Both the position numbers and the translations under genes were made by a program. From Mycolicibacter hiberniae (lineage in GTDB: Bacteria > Actinomycetota > Actinomycetes > Mycobacteriales > Mycobacteriaceae): a stretch of 64,000 nt of DNA. Shown here piece by piece: positions 30,985 through 38,291 of the stretch; position 1 is the stretch's first letter, and the number at the start of each line of letters is the position of its first letter. The notes below the pieces were generated by a model that saw nothing but the letters and a program-made list of their open reading frames with translations, was not told the origin of the DNA and did not search any database. The stretch spans positions 1,860,001 through 1,924,000 of the forward strand of contig NZ_AP022609.1 of assembly GCF_010729485.1 (NCBI RefSeq). The letters are read 5' to 3'.

Positions 30985-32273
30985 GCCGGGCTCTTCCCGT
31001 CCCGGGCGGTGATCCGGCCGCGCAGCAAGGTGGCGGTGACGGTCGCGGGCAGGGCCATCTCCTCATAAGGAGTGTTGGCCGAGCGACTGGCCAGCTGTGC
31101 GCCGGCGACCACCCAGGTGCTGTCGGGATCGACCACCGTGAGGTTGGCCGGCTCGCCCACTTCCAGGGGGCGGCCCTGATCGGGCAGACCGACGATCTGC
31201 GCCGGCCGCTCGCTCATCACCCGGGCGACGTCGCGCCAGGTCATCAGGCCGGTCTGCACCATCGTGGCCACCACGACCGACAGCGCGGTCTGCAGGCCCA
31301 GCATGCCGGGCCGGGCCACCGCGAACTCGCAGTTCTTCTCGTGTTCGGCGTGCGGTGCGTGGTCGGTGGCCACGCAGTCGATGACACCGTCGGCCAGCGC
31401 CTGCCGCAGTGCGAGAGCATCCGAGGCCTCCCGCAGCGGCGGGTTGACCCGGTTGCGGCCGTCGTAGTCGGCCAGCCGGCTGTCGTCGAGCATCAGATGA
31501 TGGGGGGTGACCTCCGCGGTCACCGAGATGCCCTGCGCCTTAGCCCATTTGAGCAGTTCGACCGTGCCGGCCGTGGAAGCGTGGCAGATGTGCAGTCGGG
31601 CACCGGCGTCGCGGGCCAACAAGGCGTCCCGGGCCACGATCGACTCCTCGGCGACACGCGGCCAGCCGGCCAGCCCCAGCCGTGCGGCGTTGGGTCCCTC
31701 GTGGGCGACCGAGCCGACGGTCAGCCGGGGCTCCTCGGCGTGCTGGGCGATCAGCACCCCCAGACCGGTCGCGTACTCCAGCGCGCGGCGCATCACCAAC
31801 GGGTCGGCTACGCAGACACCGTCGTCGGAGAACATCCGCACCCCCGCGACGCCGGCCGCCATCATGCCCATCTCGGTGAGCTGCGTGCCGCCGAGGCCGA
31901 CGGTGACCGCACCCACGGGATGCACATCGACCAGGCCGATCTGTTGTCCGCGCTGCCAGACGTGGTCGGTGACCACCGGCGAATCGGCGACGGGATCGGT
32001 GTTGGCCATCGCGAACACCGCGGTGTAACCGCCCAGAGCCGCTGCCGCCGAGCCGGTTTCAATGTCTTCGGCGTACTCGCGGCCCGGTTCGCGCAGGTGG
32101 GTGTGCAAGTCGACGAAACCGGGCAGCAACACCTGACCCGGCGCGTCGATGACCTCGCAGTCGTCCGGCGCCGGCAGACCCGGACCGATCGCGGCGATCT
32201 GGCCGCCCTGCACCAAGACGTCCACCTGGTCGCCTTCGCCGTAACACCGCACTCCGCGGATCAGCACGCTCAC
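30981..32273 (-). CDS. pyrC: Dihydroorotase
   Basis: 430 residues from GTG 32273 (GTGA overlap with the pyrB stop). Cyclises carbamoyl aspartate to dihydroorotate. Metal-binding motifs: [19 protein letters not shown] (HxH), a carboxylatable-Lys/His region with [31 protein letters not shown] (His), and [18 protein letters not shown] (catalytic Asp). The C-terminal beta domain has [16 protein letters not shown]. Typical class I (bacterial PyrC/AllB-like) length. Confidence 0.96.
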   Translation of the reverse strand: MSVLIRGVRCYGEGDQVDVLVQGGQIAAIGPGLPAPDDCEVIDAPGQVLLPGFVDLHTHLREPGREYAEDIETGSAAAALGGYTAVFAMANTDPVADSPVVTDHVWQRGQQIGLVDVHPVGAVTVGLGGTQLTEMGMMAAGVAGVRMFSDDGVCVADPLVMRRALEYATGLGVLIAQHAEEPRLTVGSVAHEGPNAARLGLAGWPRVAEESIVARDALLARDAGARLHICHASTAGTVELLKWAKAQGISVTAEVTPHHLMLDDSRLADYDGRNRVNPPLREASDALALRQALADGVIDCVATDHAPHAEHEKNCEFAVARPGMLGLQTALSVVVATMVQTGLMTWRDVARVMSERPAQIVGLPDQGRPLEVGEPANLTVVDPDSTWVVAGAQLASRSANTPYEEMALPATVTATLLRGRITARDGKSPA

Positions 32274-33265
32274 GGCGCCCCCTCCCCTGCCGAGCCGGCT
32301 TGCACTGCGGGCCCCACCGTCTCGTTACCCACCAACAGGTGGAACAACACCGCCATCCGCACATGTACCCCGTTGGACACCTGTTGCAGCACCGCCGATT
32401 GCGAAGAGTCCGCCACCGAGGAGGAGATCTCCATGCCGCGCAGCATCGGGCCGGGGTGCAGGACCGCGGCGTGGTCGGCGAGCAGCGCGCGGCGCTTCTC
32501 GCTCAATCCGTAGCGCACCGAATACTCCCGCGCCGAGGGGAAGAATCCGCCGGTCATCCGCTCGGCCTGCACCCGCAGCATCAGTACCGCGTCGGCGGCG
32601 GGCAGCTCCGCGTCCAGGTCGTGACTGACCGTCACCGGCCAGTCGGCCACCCCCACCGGCAGCAGCGTGGGCGGCGCCACCAACACCACCTCGGCGCCCA
32701 GGGTGGACAGCAGGCGCACGTTGGAACGGGCCACCCGGCTGTGCACGATGTCACCGACGATGACGATGCGGCGTCCGTCGATTTCGCCGAGGCGCTGCCG
32801 CAGGGTCAGCGCGTCCAGCAACGCCTGGGTGGGATGTTCGTGGGTGCCGTCACCGGCGTTGATCACGGCGGGGCCGGTCTCACCGGTGCCCGGGGCGCCG
32901 GCGGTCCACTCCGAGAGCAGATGCGCCGCACCCGAGGACGGGTGGCGGATGATCAGCGCGTCGGCACCGGCGGCCCGCAACGTCAACGCGGTGTCGCGCA
33001 GCGACTCCCCCTTGTTGACCGAGGATCCCGACGCCGAGACGTTGATCACGTCGGCGCTCATCCACTTGCCGGCCACCTCGAAGGAGACCCGGGTCCGGGT
33101 GGAGTTCTCGTAGAACATGGTGATCACGGTGCGCCCGCGCAGGGTGGGCAGCTTCTTGACCTCGCGGCCGACCAACGCCTGGGCGAAGCGGTCCGCGTCG
33201 TCGAGGATGGCGGTGGCCTCATCGCGGCTCAGGTCGGCGGCGGCCAGCAGGTGCCGGGCACTCAT
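32270..33265 (-). CDS. pyrB: Aspartate carbamoyltransferase catalytic subunit
   Basis: 331 residues from ATG 33265 (ATGA overlap with pyrR stop). Carbamoyl-phosphate site: [20 protein letters not shown] (STRTR) and the [16 protein letters not shown] loop. Aspartate site and hinge: [20 protein letters not shown] and [20 protein letters not shown], then [20 protein letters not shown]. No pyrI regulatory subunit gene is adjacent, as usual in actinobacteria. Confidence 0.97.
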   Translation of the reverse strand: MSARHLLAAADLSRDEATAILDDADRFAQALVGREVKKLPTLRGRTVITMFYENSTRTRVSFEVAGKWMSADVINVSASGSSVNKGESLRDTALTLRAAGADALIIRHPSSGAAHLLSEWTAGAPGTGETGPAVINAGDGTHEHPTQALLDALTLRQRLGEIDGRRIVIVGDIVHSRVARSNVRLLSTLGAEVVLVAPPTLLPVGVADWPVTVSHDLDAELPAADAVLMLRVQAERMTGGFFPSAREYSVRYGLSEKRRALLADHAAVLHPGPMLRGMEISSSVADSSQSAVLQQVSNGVHVRMAVLFHLLVGNETVGPAVQAGSAGEGAP

Positions 33266-33834
33266 CGGCTGATCACCACCTGATCGCGACCGTCGTGTTC
33301 GGCCAGCAGCACGTGCACGCTTTCGCCGCGCGCGGTCGGAACGTTCTTGCCGACGTAGTCGGCGCGCACCGGCAGTTCGCGGTGCCCCCGGTCCACCAGC
33401 ACCGCCAGCTGCACGAGGCGGGGGCGCCCCACGTCGCGCAGCGCGTCCAGCGCGGCCCGCACCGAGCGGCCGGCGAACAGCACGTCATCGACCAGGATCA
33501 CGCAGGCATCGTCGATGCCGCCCGCCGGGATCGACGTGGGCTCCAATGCCCGCGGGGGCTGTCGCATCAGGTCGTCGCGGTACAAGGTGATGTCCAGCGC
33601 GCCGTAGCCGACATCCACCCCGCAGAACTCGTTGATCTTCCCGGCCAGCCGCTGGGCCAGGATGACGCCACGGGTGGGAATGCCCAACAGCACCACCCGC
33701 GGGGCATCGGGCCTGTCGGGGTCGTCGAGAGCGGTCTTCTCGATGATCTGATGTGCGATACGAGAAATGGTGCGACCCACATCCGCCGAGGACATCAATT
33801 CCCGGTCGGTGCTGGAATTACCGACAGCGCCCAT
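33262..33834 (-). CDS. pyrR: PyrR bifunctional regulator / uracil phosphoribosyltransferase
   Basis: 190 residues from ATG 33834. The PRPP-binding loop is [20 protein letters not shown]. Further PyrR features are [34 protein letters not shown] and [20 protein letters not shown]. PyrR binds UMP and represses the operon by binding a hairpin in the leader RNA; in mycobacteria this acts on translation. A hairpin matching the PyrR site lies 22-40 bases upstream next to AAGGAGG. The distance from AAGGAGG to the ATG (about 14 bases) is long. First gene of pyrR-B-C-membrane gene-carA-carB-pyrF. Confidence 0.95.
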   Translation of the reverse strand: MGAVGNSSTDRELMSSADVGRTISRIAHQIIEKTALDDPDRPDAPRVVLLGIPTRGVILAQRLAGKINEFCGVDVGYGALDITLYRDDLMRQPPRALEPTSIPAGGIDDACVILVDDVLFAGRSVRAALDALRDVGRPRLVQLAVLVDRGHRELPVRADYVGKNVPTARGESVHVLLAEHDGRDQVVISR

Positions 33835-33856
33835 GCGAAACCGCAGGACCTCCTTC

Positions 33857-33874
33857 TCCGCCTCGCGGGACGGA
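33857..33874 (-). promoter_or_regulatory. PyrR-binding RNA hairpin in the pyr operon leader
   Basis: On the transcribed (minus) strand the sequence is TCCGTCCCGCGAGGCGGA: a 4-bp stem (TCCG/CGGA) with loop TCCCGCGAGG. This matches the PyrR binding-loop consensus (UCCNGNGAGGY within ARUCCNGNGAGGYU). It is followed within a few bases by the AAGGAGG ribosome binding site of pyrR, as expected for translational repression by PyrR-UMP. No terminator/antiterminator pair was found. Confidence 0.7.
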
Positions 33875-33923
33875 TCATTAAAGGGGCTTTGTCGAGGCTA
33901 CGTCTCCGCAATCTCGGATTCCG

Positions 33924-33953
33924 AGGGTAACAGCCTGTCACCTCTGAACGTAA
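33924..33953 (-). promoter_or_regulatory. Candidate pyr operon promoter
   Basis: Minus strand: TTACGT (complement of 33948-33953), an 18-bp spacer, and TACCCT (complement of 33924-33929; TANNNT type -10). It would give a leader of roughly 80 nt that carries the PyrR hairpin. Element matches are modest. Confidence 0.35.
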
Positions 33954-34189
33954 CCGCACACCACCGAGGCAGAGCACAACGATGGTCGAAACAGCAGCGC
34001 CGTCGAATCGACGCGCCTGGAGGCGGACCGGCCAAGCCGGCGGACGGCACACAGGAAGACAACTTCGGGCGTCCTGCTCTAGCGTTCGCCGGTGGCGAAA
34101 CAGCACAGCCGGTTGTTCGAGCCGGTGCTTGGGTTCATGGCAGACCCCGGCCTGAACCTGGTCTGCACCGAGACCGAGAGGACCATCAG
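33954..34189. other. Gap between pyr promoter region and small secreted protein gene
   Basis: No gene recognised. The stretch holds the 5' region of the rightward secreted-protein gene, including GAGAGGA at 34176-34182, eight bases before its ATG. An open frame crossing it on the plus strand lacks recognisable protein sequence until that ATG. Confidence 0.4.
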
Positions 34190-34453
34190 ATGGTTAGAGC
34201 AATCACCGCCCTGGTGCTGACCGCCGGGGGGCTGGCTCTGATTCCGGCCCAGCAGGCCGAGGCTGTGCCCTGTTTGCACCGAGGCAGGCAGCACGTCGTC
34301 CAACACGCCAACGGAAACGTGGACGCCGACTCCCGCTGGCACGTCCTACGGGGCGAGGCTCCGACCTGCGATACCGGCGGAGGCGCCGCGAGCACCGAGG
34401 ACACCTGGGAGCGTCGCCAGGACGACATCGACCGGGAGCGTCACGGCTGGTGA
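34190..34453 (+). CDS. Small secreted protein, unknown function
   Basis: 87 residues from ATG 34190, chosen for GAGAGGA eight bases upstream; a much longer open frame upstream is not coding. The N-terminus MVRAITALVLTAGGLALIPA followed by QQAEA is a classic signal peptide with cleavage near AEA-V, leaving a mature protein of about 60 residues. The mature part has two cysteines (PCLHRG and TCDTGG), one possible disulfide, and a highly charged tail (EDTWERRQDDIDRERHGW). No family recognised. It stands alone between the pyr operon and a serine hydrolase gene. Confidence 0.65.
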   Translation: MVRAITALVLTAGGLALIPAQQAEAVPCLHRGRQHVVQHANGNVDADSRWHVLRGEAPTCDTGGGAASTEDTWERRQDDIDRERHGW

Positions 34454-34595
34454 CGCAAAAAGCATTCTGGCTTCGTCCAAACCGGCGCGTTCGACCTCTT
34501 GCGGGGTGATCACCCAGGGGTATCCGGCGGCCTCTCCACCATGCCGGCTCGCCTGGCGCCCGCACTGCGGCCGGCTCCGCCGCTAACCTGTCCGG

Positions 34596-35798
34596 GTGAA
34601 TCTCGATCCGAACCAGGCATCCCTGCGCGAAGCGTGCGACACCGGACTGCTCGCCGGTGTGGTGACCCTCGTCTGGCAGCGCGGCTCGGTGCTGCAGGTC
34701 AACGAGATCGGGTATCGCGACGTCCGGGCCGGACTGCCGATGACCCGCGACACCGTCTTCCGGATCGCCTCCATGACCAAGCCGGTCACCGTCGCCGCGG
34801 TGATGACCCTGGTGGACGCGGGCCGGCTGGCGCTCACCGACCCCATCGCCCACTGGCTGCCGGAGTTTTCCGCGCCGCGGGTGCTAGCCGGCCCTTCCGG
34901 TTCGCTCGAGGCGACCACGGCGGCGCGCCGAGCGCTCACCGTCGAAGATCTGATGACGCACCGCTGCGGCATCGGCTACGGCTTCTCGGTGCCCGGGCCG
35001 ATCGCACGGGAGTACCAGCGATTGCCCTTCGGCCGCGGCCCGGAGGCCTGGCTGGCGGCGCTGGCCGCGCTGCCCTTGGTGGATCAGCCCGGTGAGCGGG
35101 TGACCTACGGGCACGGCACCGACGTGCTGGGCGTGCTGCTGTCACGGGTCGAGGGAAAGCCGCTGCCGCAGGTGCTCGAGGAGCGGATTCTGGGACCGCT
35201 GGGCATGACCGACACCGGTTTCTGCGTGACGCCGCAGGCGCGCGGCCGTGGTGCCACCATGTACCGCCTGGACGGAGACGTGCTGCGCGACGACGCGATG
35301 GGGCCGATGCCCATCCGCATGCCGGCGTTTCCCAATGCCGGCGGCGGTTTGATGTCCACCGCCGACGACTACCTGGCGTTCGCCCGGATGTTGTTGGCCG
35401 ACGGCGTGTTCGAAGGCACCCGGGTGCTGTCGGCGAAATCGGCGCAGGCGATGCGCGCCGACCGGCTCACCGCCGAGCAGAAGCGACACTCGTTTTTGGG
35501 TGCGCCGTTCTGGGTCGGCCGCGGGTTCGGGCTGAACCTGTCGGTGGTCTCCGACCCGGCGAAATCGCAGCCGCTGTTCGGACCGGGCGGGGCCGGTGCG
35601 TTCGGTTGGCCGGGCGCCTACGGAACCTGGTGGCAGGCCGATCCGGCCGCCGACCTGATCCTGATCTACCTGATCCAGAACTCGCCGACGTTGGCACCGG
35701 ATGCGGCGGCCGCCATCGCCGGCAACACGTCGGTCGCCAAACTGCGGGTTGCCCAGCCGAAATTCGTCCGCAGGACCTACGCGGCGCTGGGTTTGTGA
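34596..35798 (+). CDS. Beta-lactamase-family serine hydrolase (class C/EstB type)
   Basis: 400 residues from GTG 34596. The SxxK motif is FRIASMTKPVTVAAVMTLVD (Ser-Met-Thr-Lys) and the second motif YxN is represented by VTYGHGTDVLGVLLSRVEGK (Tyr-Gly-His). GPGGAGAFGWPGAYGTWWQA stands in the HxG/KTG-like position. No signal peptide is present, so a cytosolic esterase or D-aminopeptidase-like activity is more likely than penicillin binding. Similar proteins are annotated LipL/LipE-type in mycobacteria. Single gene; converges on the azoreductase gene. Substrate unknown. Confidence 0.85.
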   Translation: MNLDPNQASLREACDTGLLAGVVTLVWQRGSVLQVNEIGYRDVRAGLPMTRDTVFRIASMTKPVTVAAVMTLVDAGRLALTDPIAHWLPEFSAPRVLAGPSGSLEATTAARRALTVEDLMTHRCGIGYGFSVPGPIAREYQRLPFGRGPEAWLAALAALPLVDQPGERVTYGHGTDVLGVLLSRVEGKPLPQVLEERILGPLGMTDTGFCVTPQARGRGATMYRLDGDVLRDDAMGPMPIRMPAFPNAGGGLMSTADDYLAFARMLLADGVFEGTRVLSAKSAQAMRADRLTAEQKRHSFLGAPFWVGRGFGLNLSVVSDPAKSQPLFGPGGAGAFGWPGAYGTWWQADPAADLILIYLIQNSPTLAPDAAAAIAGNTSVAKLRVAQPKFVRRTYAALGL

Positions 35799-35805
35799 CG
35801 CCGGC

Positions 35806-36444
35806 TCAGCCAGCGCCGCCGGCAAGCCCGGCGCCGGCACGGCGGGCCGTTTCCAAGGCGGCTTCGCGCATCTGGGCGCGCTCCTCGGCGGTCCACCGCG
35901 TGGTCGGCTCGACCACCAGTGTCTCGACGGTGTAGCCGAGCATGGTGAACACGTACTCGAGGTAGGGCCGCTGAAAGTCCTGCAGGTCGGCCCGGTTGCC
36001 GTCGTAGGCGCTGGAGCGGGTCAAGATGAGTTGAACCGGTTTGCCGGCGCCCAGCGTCCCCACGTGCTCGCCGCGCTCGTTGACGGTGAAGCTGGCCATG
36101 GGCTGCACGATGATGTCGATCCATGCCTTGAGGGCGTGCGGCACATGCCAATTCCACATCGGCGAGGAGATCACCAGCCGGTCGAACTGGCGGACCCGGT
36201 CGATCTCGGCCAGCACGTCCGACCAGACCTGCTTCTGCTCCGGCGTCCGGCGTTCGCCGTAGAGGGGGGCGAACTTGGCGAACGCGGCCTCCCGCCCGAA
36301 CACCAGCATCTCCTCGCTCCACACCGAGAACCGCTCGACGTCGCCGACCGCGGCGCTGGGTGCGGCCTGCAGGAAGGCCTCTGCCAGCGCCGAGGACAGC
36401 GAATGTTCTTCTTTGGGGCTTGCCCGCACCCACAGCGTCTTCAT
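35806..36444 (-). CDS. FMN-dependent NADH-azoreductase-like flavoprotein (flavodoxin fold)
   Basis: 212 residues. Flavodoxin-like NAD(P)H dehydrogenase/AzoR pattern: VRASPKEEHSLSSALAEAFL (phosphate-binding loop), RLVISSPMWNWHVPHALKAW (FMN-contacting PMWNW motif), TLGAGKPVQLILTRSSAYDG and YLEYVFTMLGYTVETLVVEP. It starts two bases after the stop of the acyl-CoA-dehydrogenase-like gene, so it may supply reduced flavin to it. Soluble two-electron quinone/azo reductase is the family activity; the natural electron acceptor is unknown. Confidence 0.87.
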   Translation of the reverse strand: MKTLWVRASPKEEHSLSSALAEAFLQAAPSAAVGDVERFSVWSEEMLVFGREAAFAKFAPLYGERRTPEQKQVWSDVLAEIDRVRQFDRLVISSPMWNWHVPHALKAWIDIIVQPMASFTVNERGEHVGTLGAGKPVQLILTRSSAYDGNRADLQDFQRPYLEYVFTMLGYTVETLVVEPTTRWTAEERAQMREAALETARRAGAGLAGGAG

Positions 36445-36446
36445 CG

Positions 36447-37607
36447 TCAGATCATCGAGATCGGCGATATCTTCACGCCCGCCTCGAGCGCGCCGGCCAG
36501 CTCACGCGCCACGTCATAGTCGAACACCACGTGTCCGCAGATGACGTCGACGTCGCGTTTGGCGCGCTGCATCGGGTTGGTGACGAACTGCGCGCTGGCC
36601 CCGGAGGCTTCGAGCAGATCGGCGATCACGGCGCGGGATTCGTGGACGATGTGGGCGGCGGCCGCGCGCGCGTCGGCACGCGCGGAGCGGCTGATCCGCT
36701 CCCGGGCGTCCACGGCGTCCTGAATCCGGCCGACGGTGTCGTCGAGCAGCCCGCGCAGGGCGCGCAGCCGAACCCGGGCGTCGCCGAGGCGGATCTGGGC
36801 GGCCGGCTGGTTCTTCTGCGCGGCACCGGAATAGGCGAGCACGCGTTGTGTCAAACGCTCGGCGAACAGGTCCGTGACCCATTCGGCCGACCCGAGGGCG
36901 GGCATCGCCGCGGCCAGCGCCAGCGCCGGCACCATCGGCCATCGATACGCCGACGCGTCGTGCAGGTCGGCGCCCGGGGCGGTGCCCGAGTAGATGTCGA
37001 CGACCTTGACCAGCCGGTGCGCCGGGACGAACACATCGTCGATCAGCACGTCGTTGGAGCCGGTGGCCCGCATGCCCGCGGTGTGCCAGACGTCCTCGAC
37101 CCGGATGTCGGTGGCGGGCAACAACACCAGGGCCGGGTAAGGGGCGTCGTCGGGTCCGCAGATCGCCCCCACCATGATCCAGTCGCATTCCATCACCCCG
37201 GTGGCCCACGACCACCGCCCGGAAAGCCGGATGCCGTCGCCGTCGGGCACCCCGCGGCCGGTCGGCGCCAGCGGCGCCGGGCACAGCACCGGCCCGCCGG
37301 CGAACACCTCGTCCTGGGCCTGCTCGCCGAAGAGCGCCAGCATCCAGTTGTGCAGCATGTAGAACCCGAGCGTCCAGGCGCTCGACGCGCAACCGTGGGC
37401 CATGCGCCGAATCGGGTCGAGGATCTCGGGGAACTCGGCCTGCCGGCCGCCGTAGCGCGCCGGCAGGAGCAGACCGGCAAGCCCCGAGGTGCGGAAGTCC
37501 TCGACGGTCTCGGCCGGCAACTGGCGCAGCTCTTCGGCTGCCGCGGCGCGCTGCGCCAGGCGCGAGACGAATTCGTCGGTCAACTCGGGTGCGGTCGTGG
37601 TCGTCAT
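36447..37607 (-). CDS. Acyl-CoA-dehydrogenase-fold flavin-dependent monooxygenase/oxidase (HsaA/HpaB-like)
   Basis: 386 residues. N-terminal helical domain (EFVSRLAQRAAAAEELRQLP, LAGLLLPARYGGRQAEFPEI), middle beta domain (GIRLSGRWSWATGVMECDWI, AGMRATGSNDVLIDDVFVPA) and C-terminal four-helix domain (ARAAAAHIVHESRAVIADLL, RAKRDVDVICGHVVFDYDVA). This is the pattern of flavin-dependent hydroxylases such as HsaA, which use reduced flavin from a partner, rather than of true acyl-CoA dehydrogenases with a catalytic Glu. The downstream flavin reductase-like gene fits. Preceded by a palindrome and a TetR gene. Substrate probably aromatic or heterocyclic; inferred. Confidence 0.82.
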   Translation of the reverse strand: MTTTTAPELTDEFVSRLAQRAAAAEELRQLPAETVEDFRTSGLAGLLLPARYGGRQAEFPEILDPIRRMAHGCASSAWTLGFYMLHNWMLALFGEQAQDEVFAGGPVLCPAPLAPTGRGVPDGDGIRLSGRWSWATGVMECDWIMVGAICGPDDAPYPALVLLPATDIRVEDVWHTAGMRATGSNDVLIDDVFVPAHRLVKVVDIYSGTAPGADLHDASAYRWPMVPALALAAAMPALGSAEWVTDLFAERLTQRVLAYSGAAQKNQPAAQIRLGDARVRLRALRGLLDDTVGRIQDAVDARERISRSARADARAAAAHIVHESRAVIADLLEASGASAQFVTNPMQRAKRDVDVICGHVVFDYDVARELAGALEAGVKISPISMI

Positions 37608-37618
37608 GCCCGGACCGT

Positions 37619-37638
37619 ACCATACCTTTTGGTATGGT
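37619..37638. promoter_or_regulatory. 20-bp palindrome ACCATACCTTTTGGTATGGT, probable TetR operator
   Basis: Perfect 8-bp inverted repeat around TTTT, between the stop of the TetR gene and the ATG (37607) of the flavin monooxygenase-like gene, all on one strand. It is too short in GC content and in trailing T to be a strong terminator, and it sits 12 bp before the ATG, where a repressor would block expression. The neighbouring TetR protein is the natural candidate. Confidence 0.6.
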
Positions 37639-37640
37639 TG

Positions 37641-38210
37641 TCAGTGCCGCAGCATCACATCCAGGAACTTCTCCCGGCGGCCCGCCGCGCGCGGGCTCGG
37701 CGCCGAACCGGACAGGTGCAGAAAGCCGATACCGGCGGCGAAGGTGGCGTTGGCCCGCATATCGGCCTCCTCGGGCGCGAAGCCCTCATCGAGGAACACC
37801 TGCCGGACCGCGTGCAGCACCCGACGGTCCGAGCTGGCCACCGCCGAGGCGACGGCCTCCTCCGATCGCGCCCATTCCCGCATCGCGCGTTCGAGGATCC
37901 AGTGGCCGGGGCTCACCAGCGCGGTCATCATGTGCGACAGGCGCTCGCGCGGCGGCAGCGACGAGAGCGCATCGAAGTCGCCGCGGTCTTCGTCGCGCAC
38001 CGCCGCCCAGGTGTCCACCATCGCCTGCCGATAGGACTTCATGTCGGTGAAGTGCCAGTAAAAGCTGCCCTTGGTGACCCCGAGCCGCCGGCACAGCCGG
38101 TCGATGGTCAGCGCCTTGACGCCGTCCTCGGCCAAAATCCGGAACCCGGCCTGCACCCAGTCCTGCGCGGACAGCCGATTGCCGCCGCGCGCACCGTCCG
38201 TCGTGGCCAT
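37641..38210 (-). CDS. TetR-family transcriptional regulator
   Basis: 189 residues. Helix-turn-helix at the N-terminus: QAGFRILAEDGVKALTIDRL, CRRLGVTKGSFYWHFTDMKS. The C-terminal domain has WAAVRDEDRGDFDALSSLPP and LHAVRQVFLDEGFAPEEADM, a pattern common in TetR/AcrR regulators of redox enzymes. It precedes the flavin monooxygenase-azoreductase pair by 33 bp on the same strand. The gap carries a perfect inverted repeat, so local control is likely. Effector unknown. Confidence 0.87.
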   Translation of the reverse strand: MATTDGARGGNRLSAQDWVQAGFRILAEDGVKALTIDRLCRRLGVTKGSFYWHFTDMKSYRQAMVDTWAAVRDEDRGDFDALSSLPPRERLSHMMTALVSPGHWILERAMREWARSEEAVASAVASSDRRVLHAVRQVFLDEGFAPEEADMRANATFAAGIGFLHLSGSAPSPRAAGRREKFLDVMLRH

Positions 38211-38291
38211 GCCGAGTCAGCGTAGTGACCGCAGGCGCTTCCGGCGCGGCTGCCCGTGCGACGCCGCTGCCCCGCGGCCGGAACGGCCGTA

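Noticed and set aside
37619-37638. Intrinsic terminator after the TetR gene
   Set aside because: The stem is only eight pairs and no U-run follows; position before a start codon fits an operator better.
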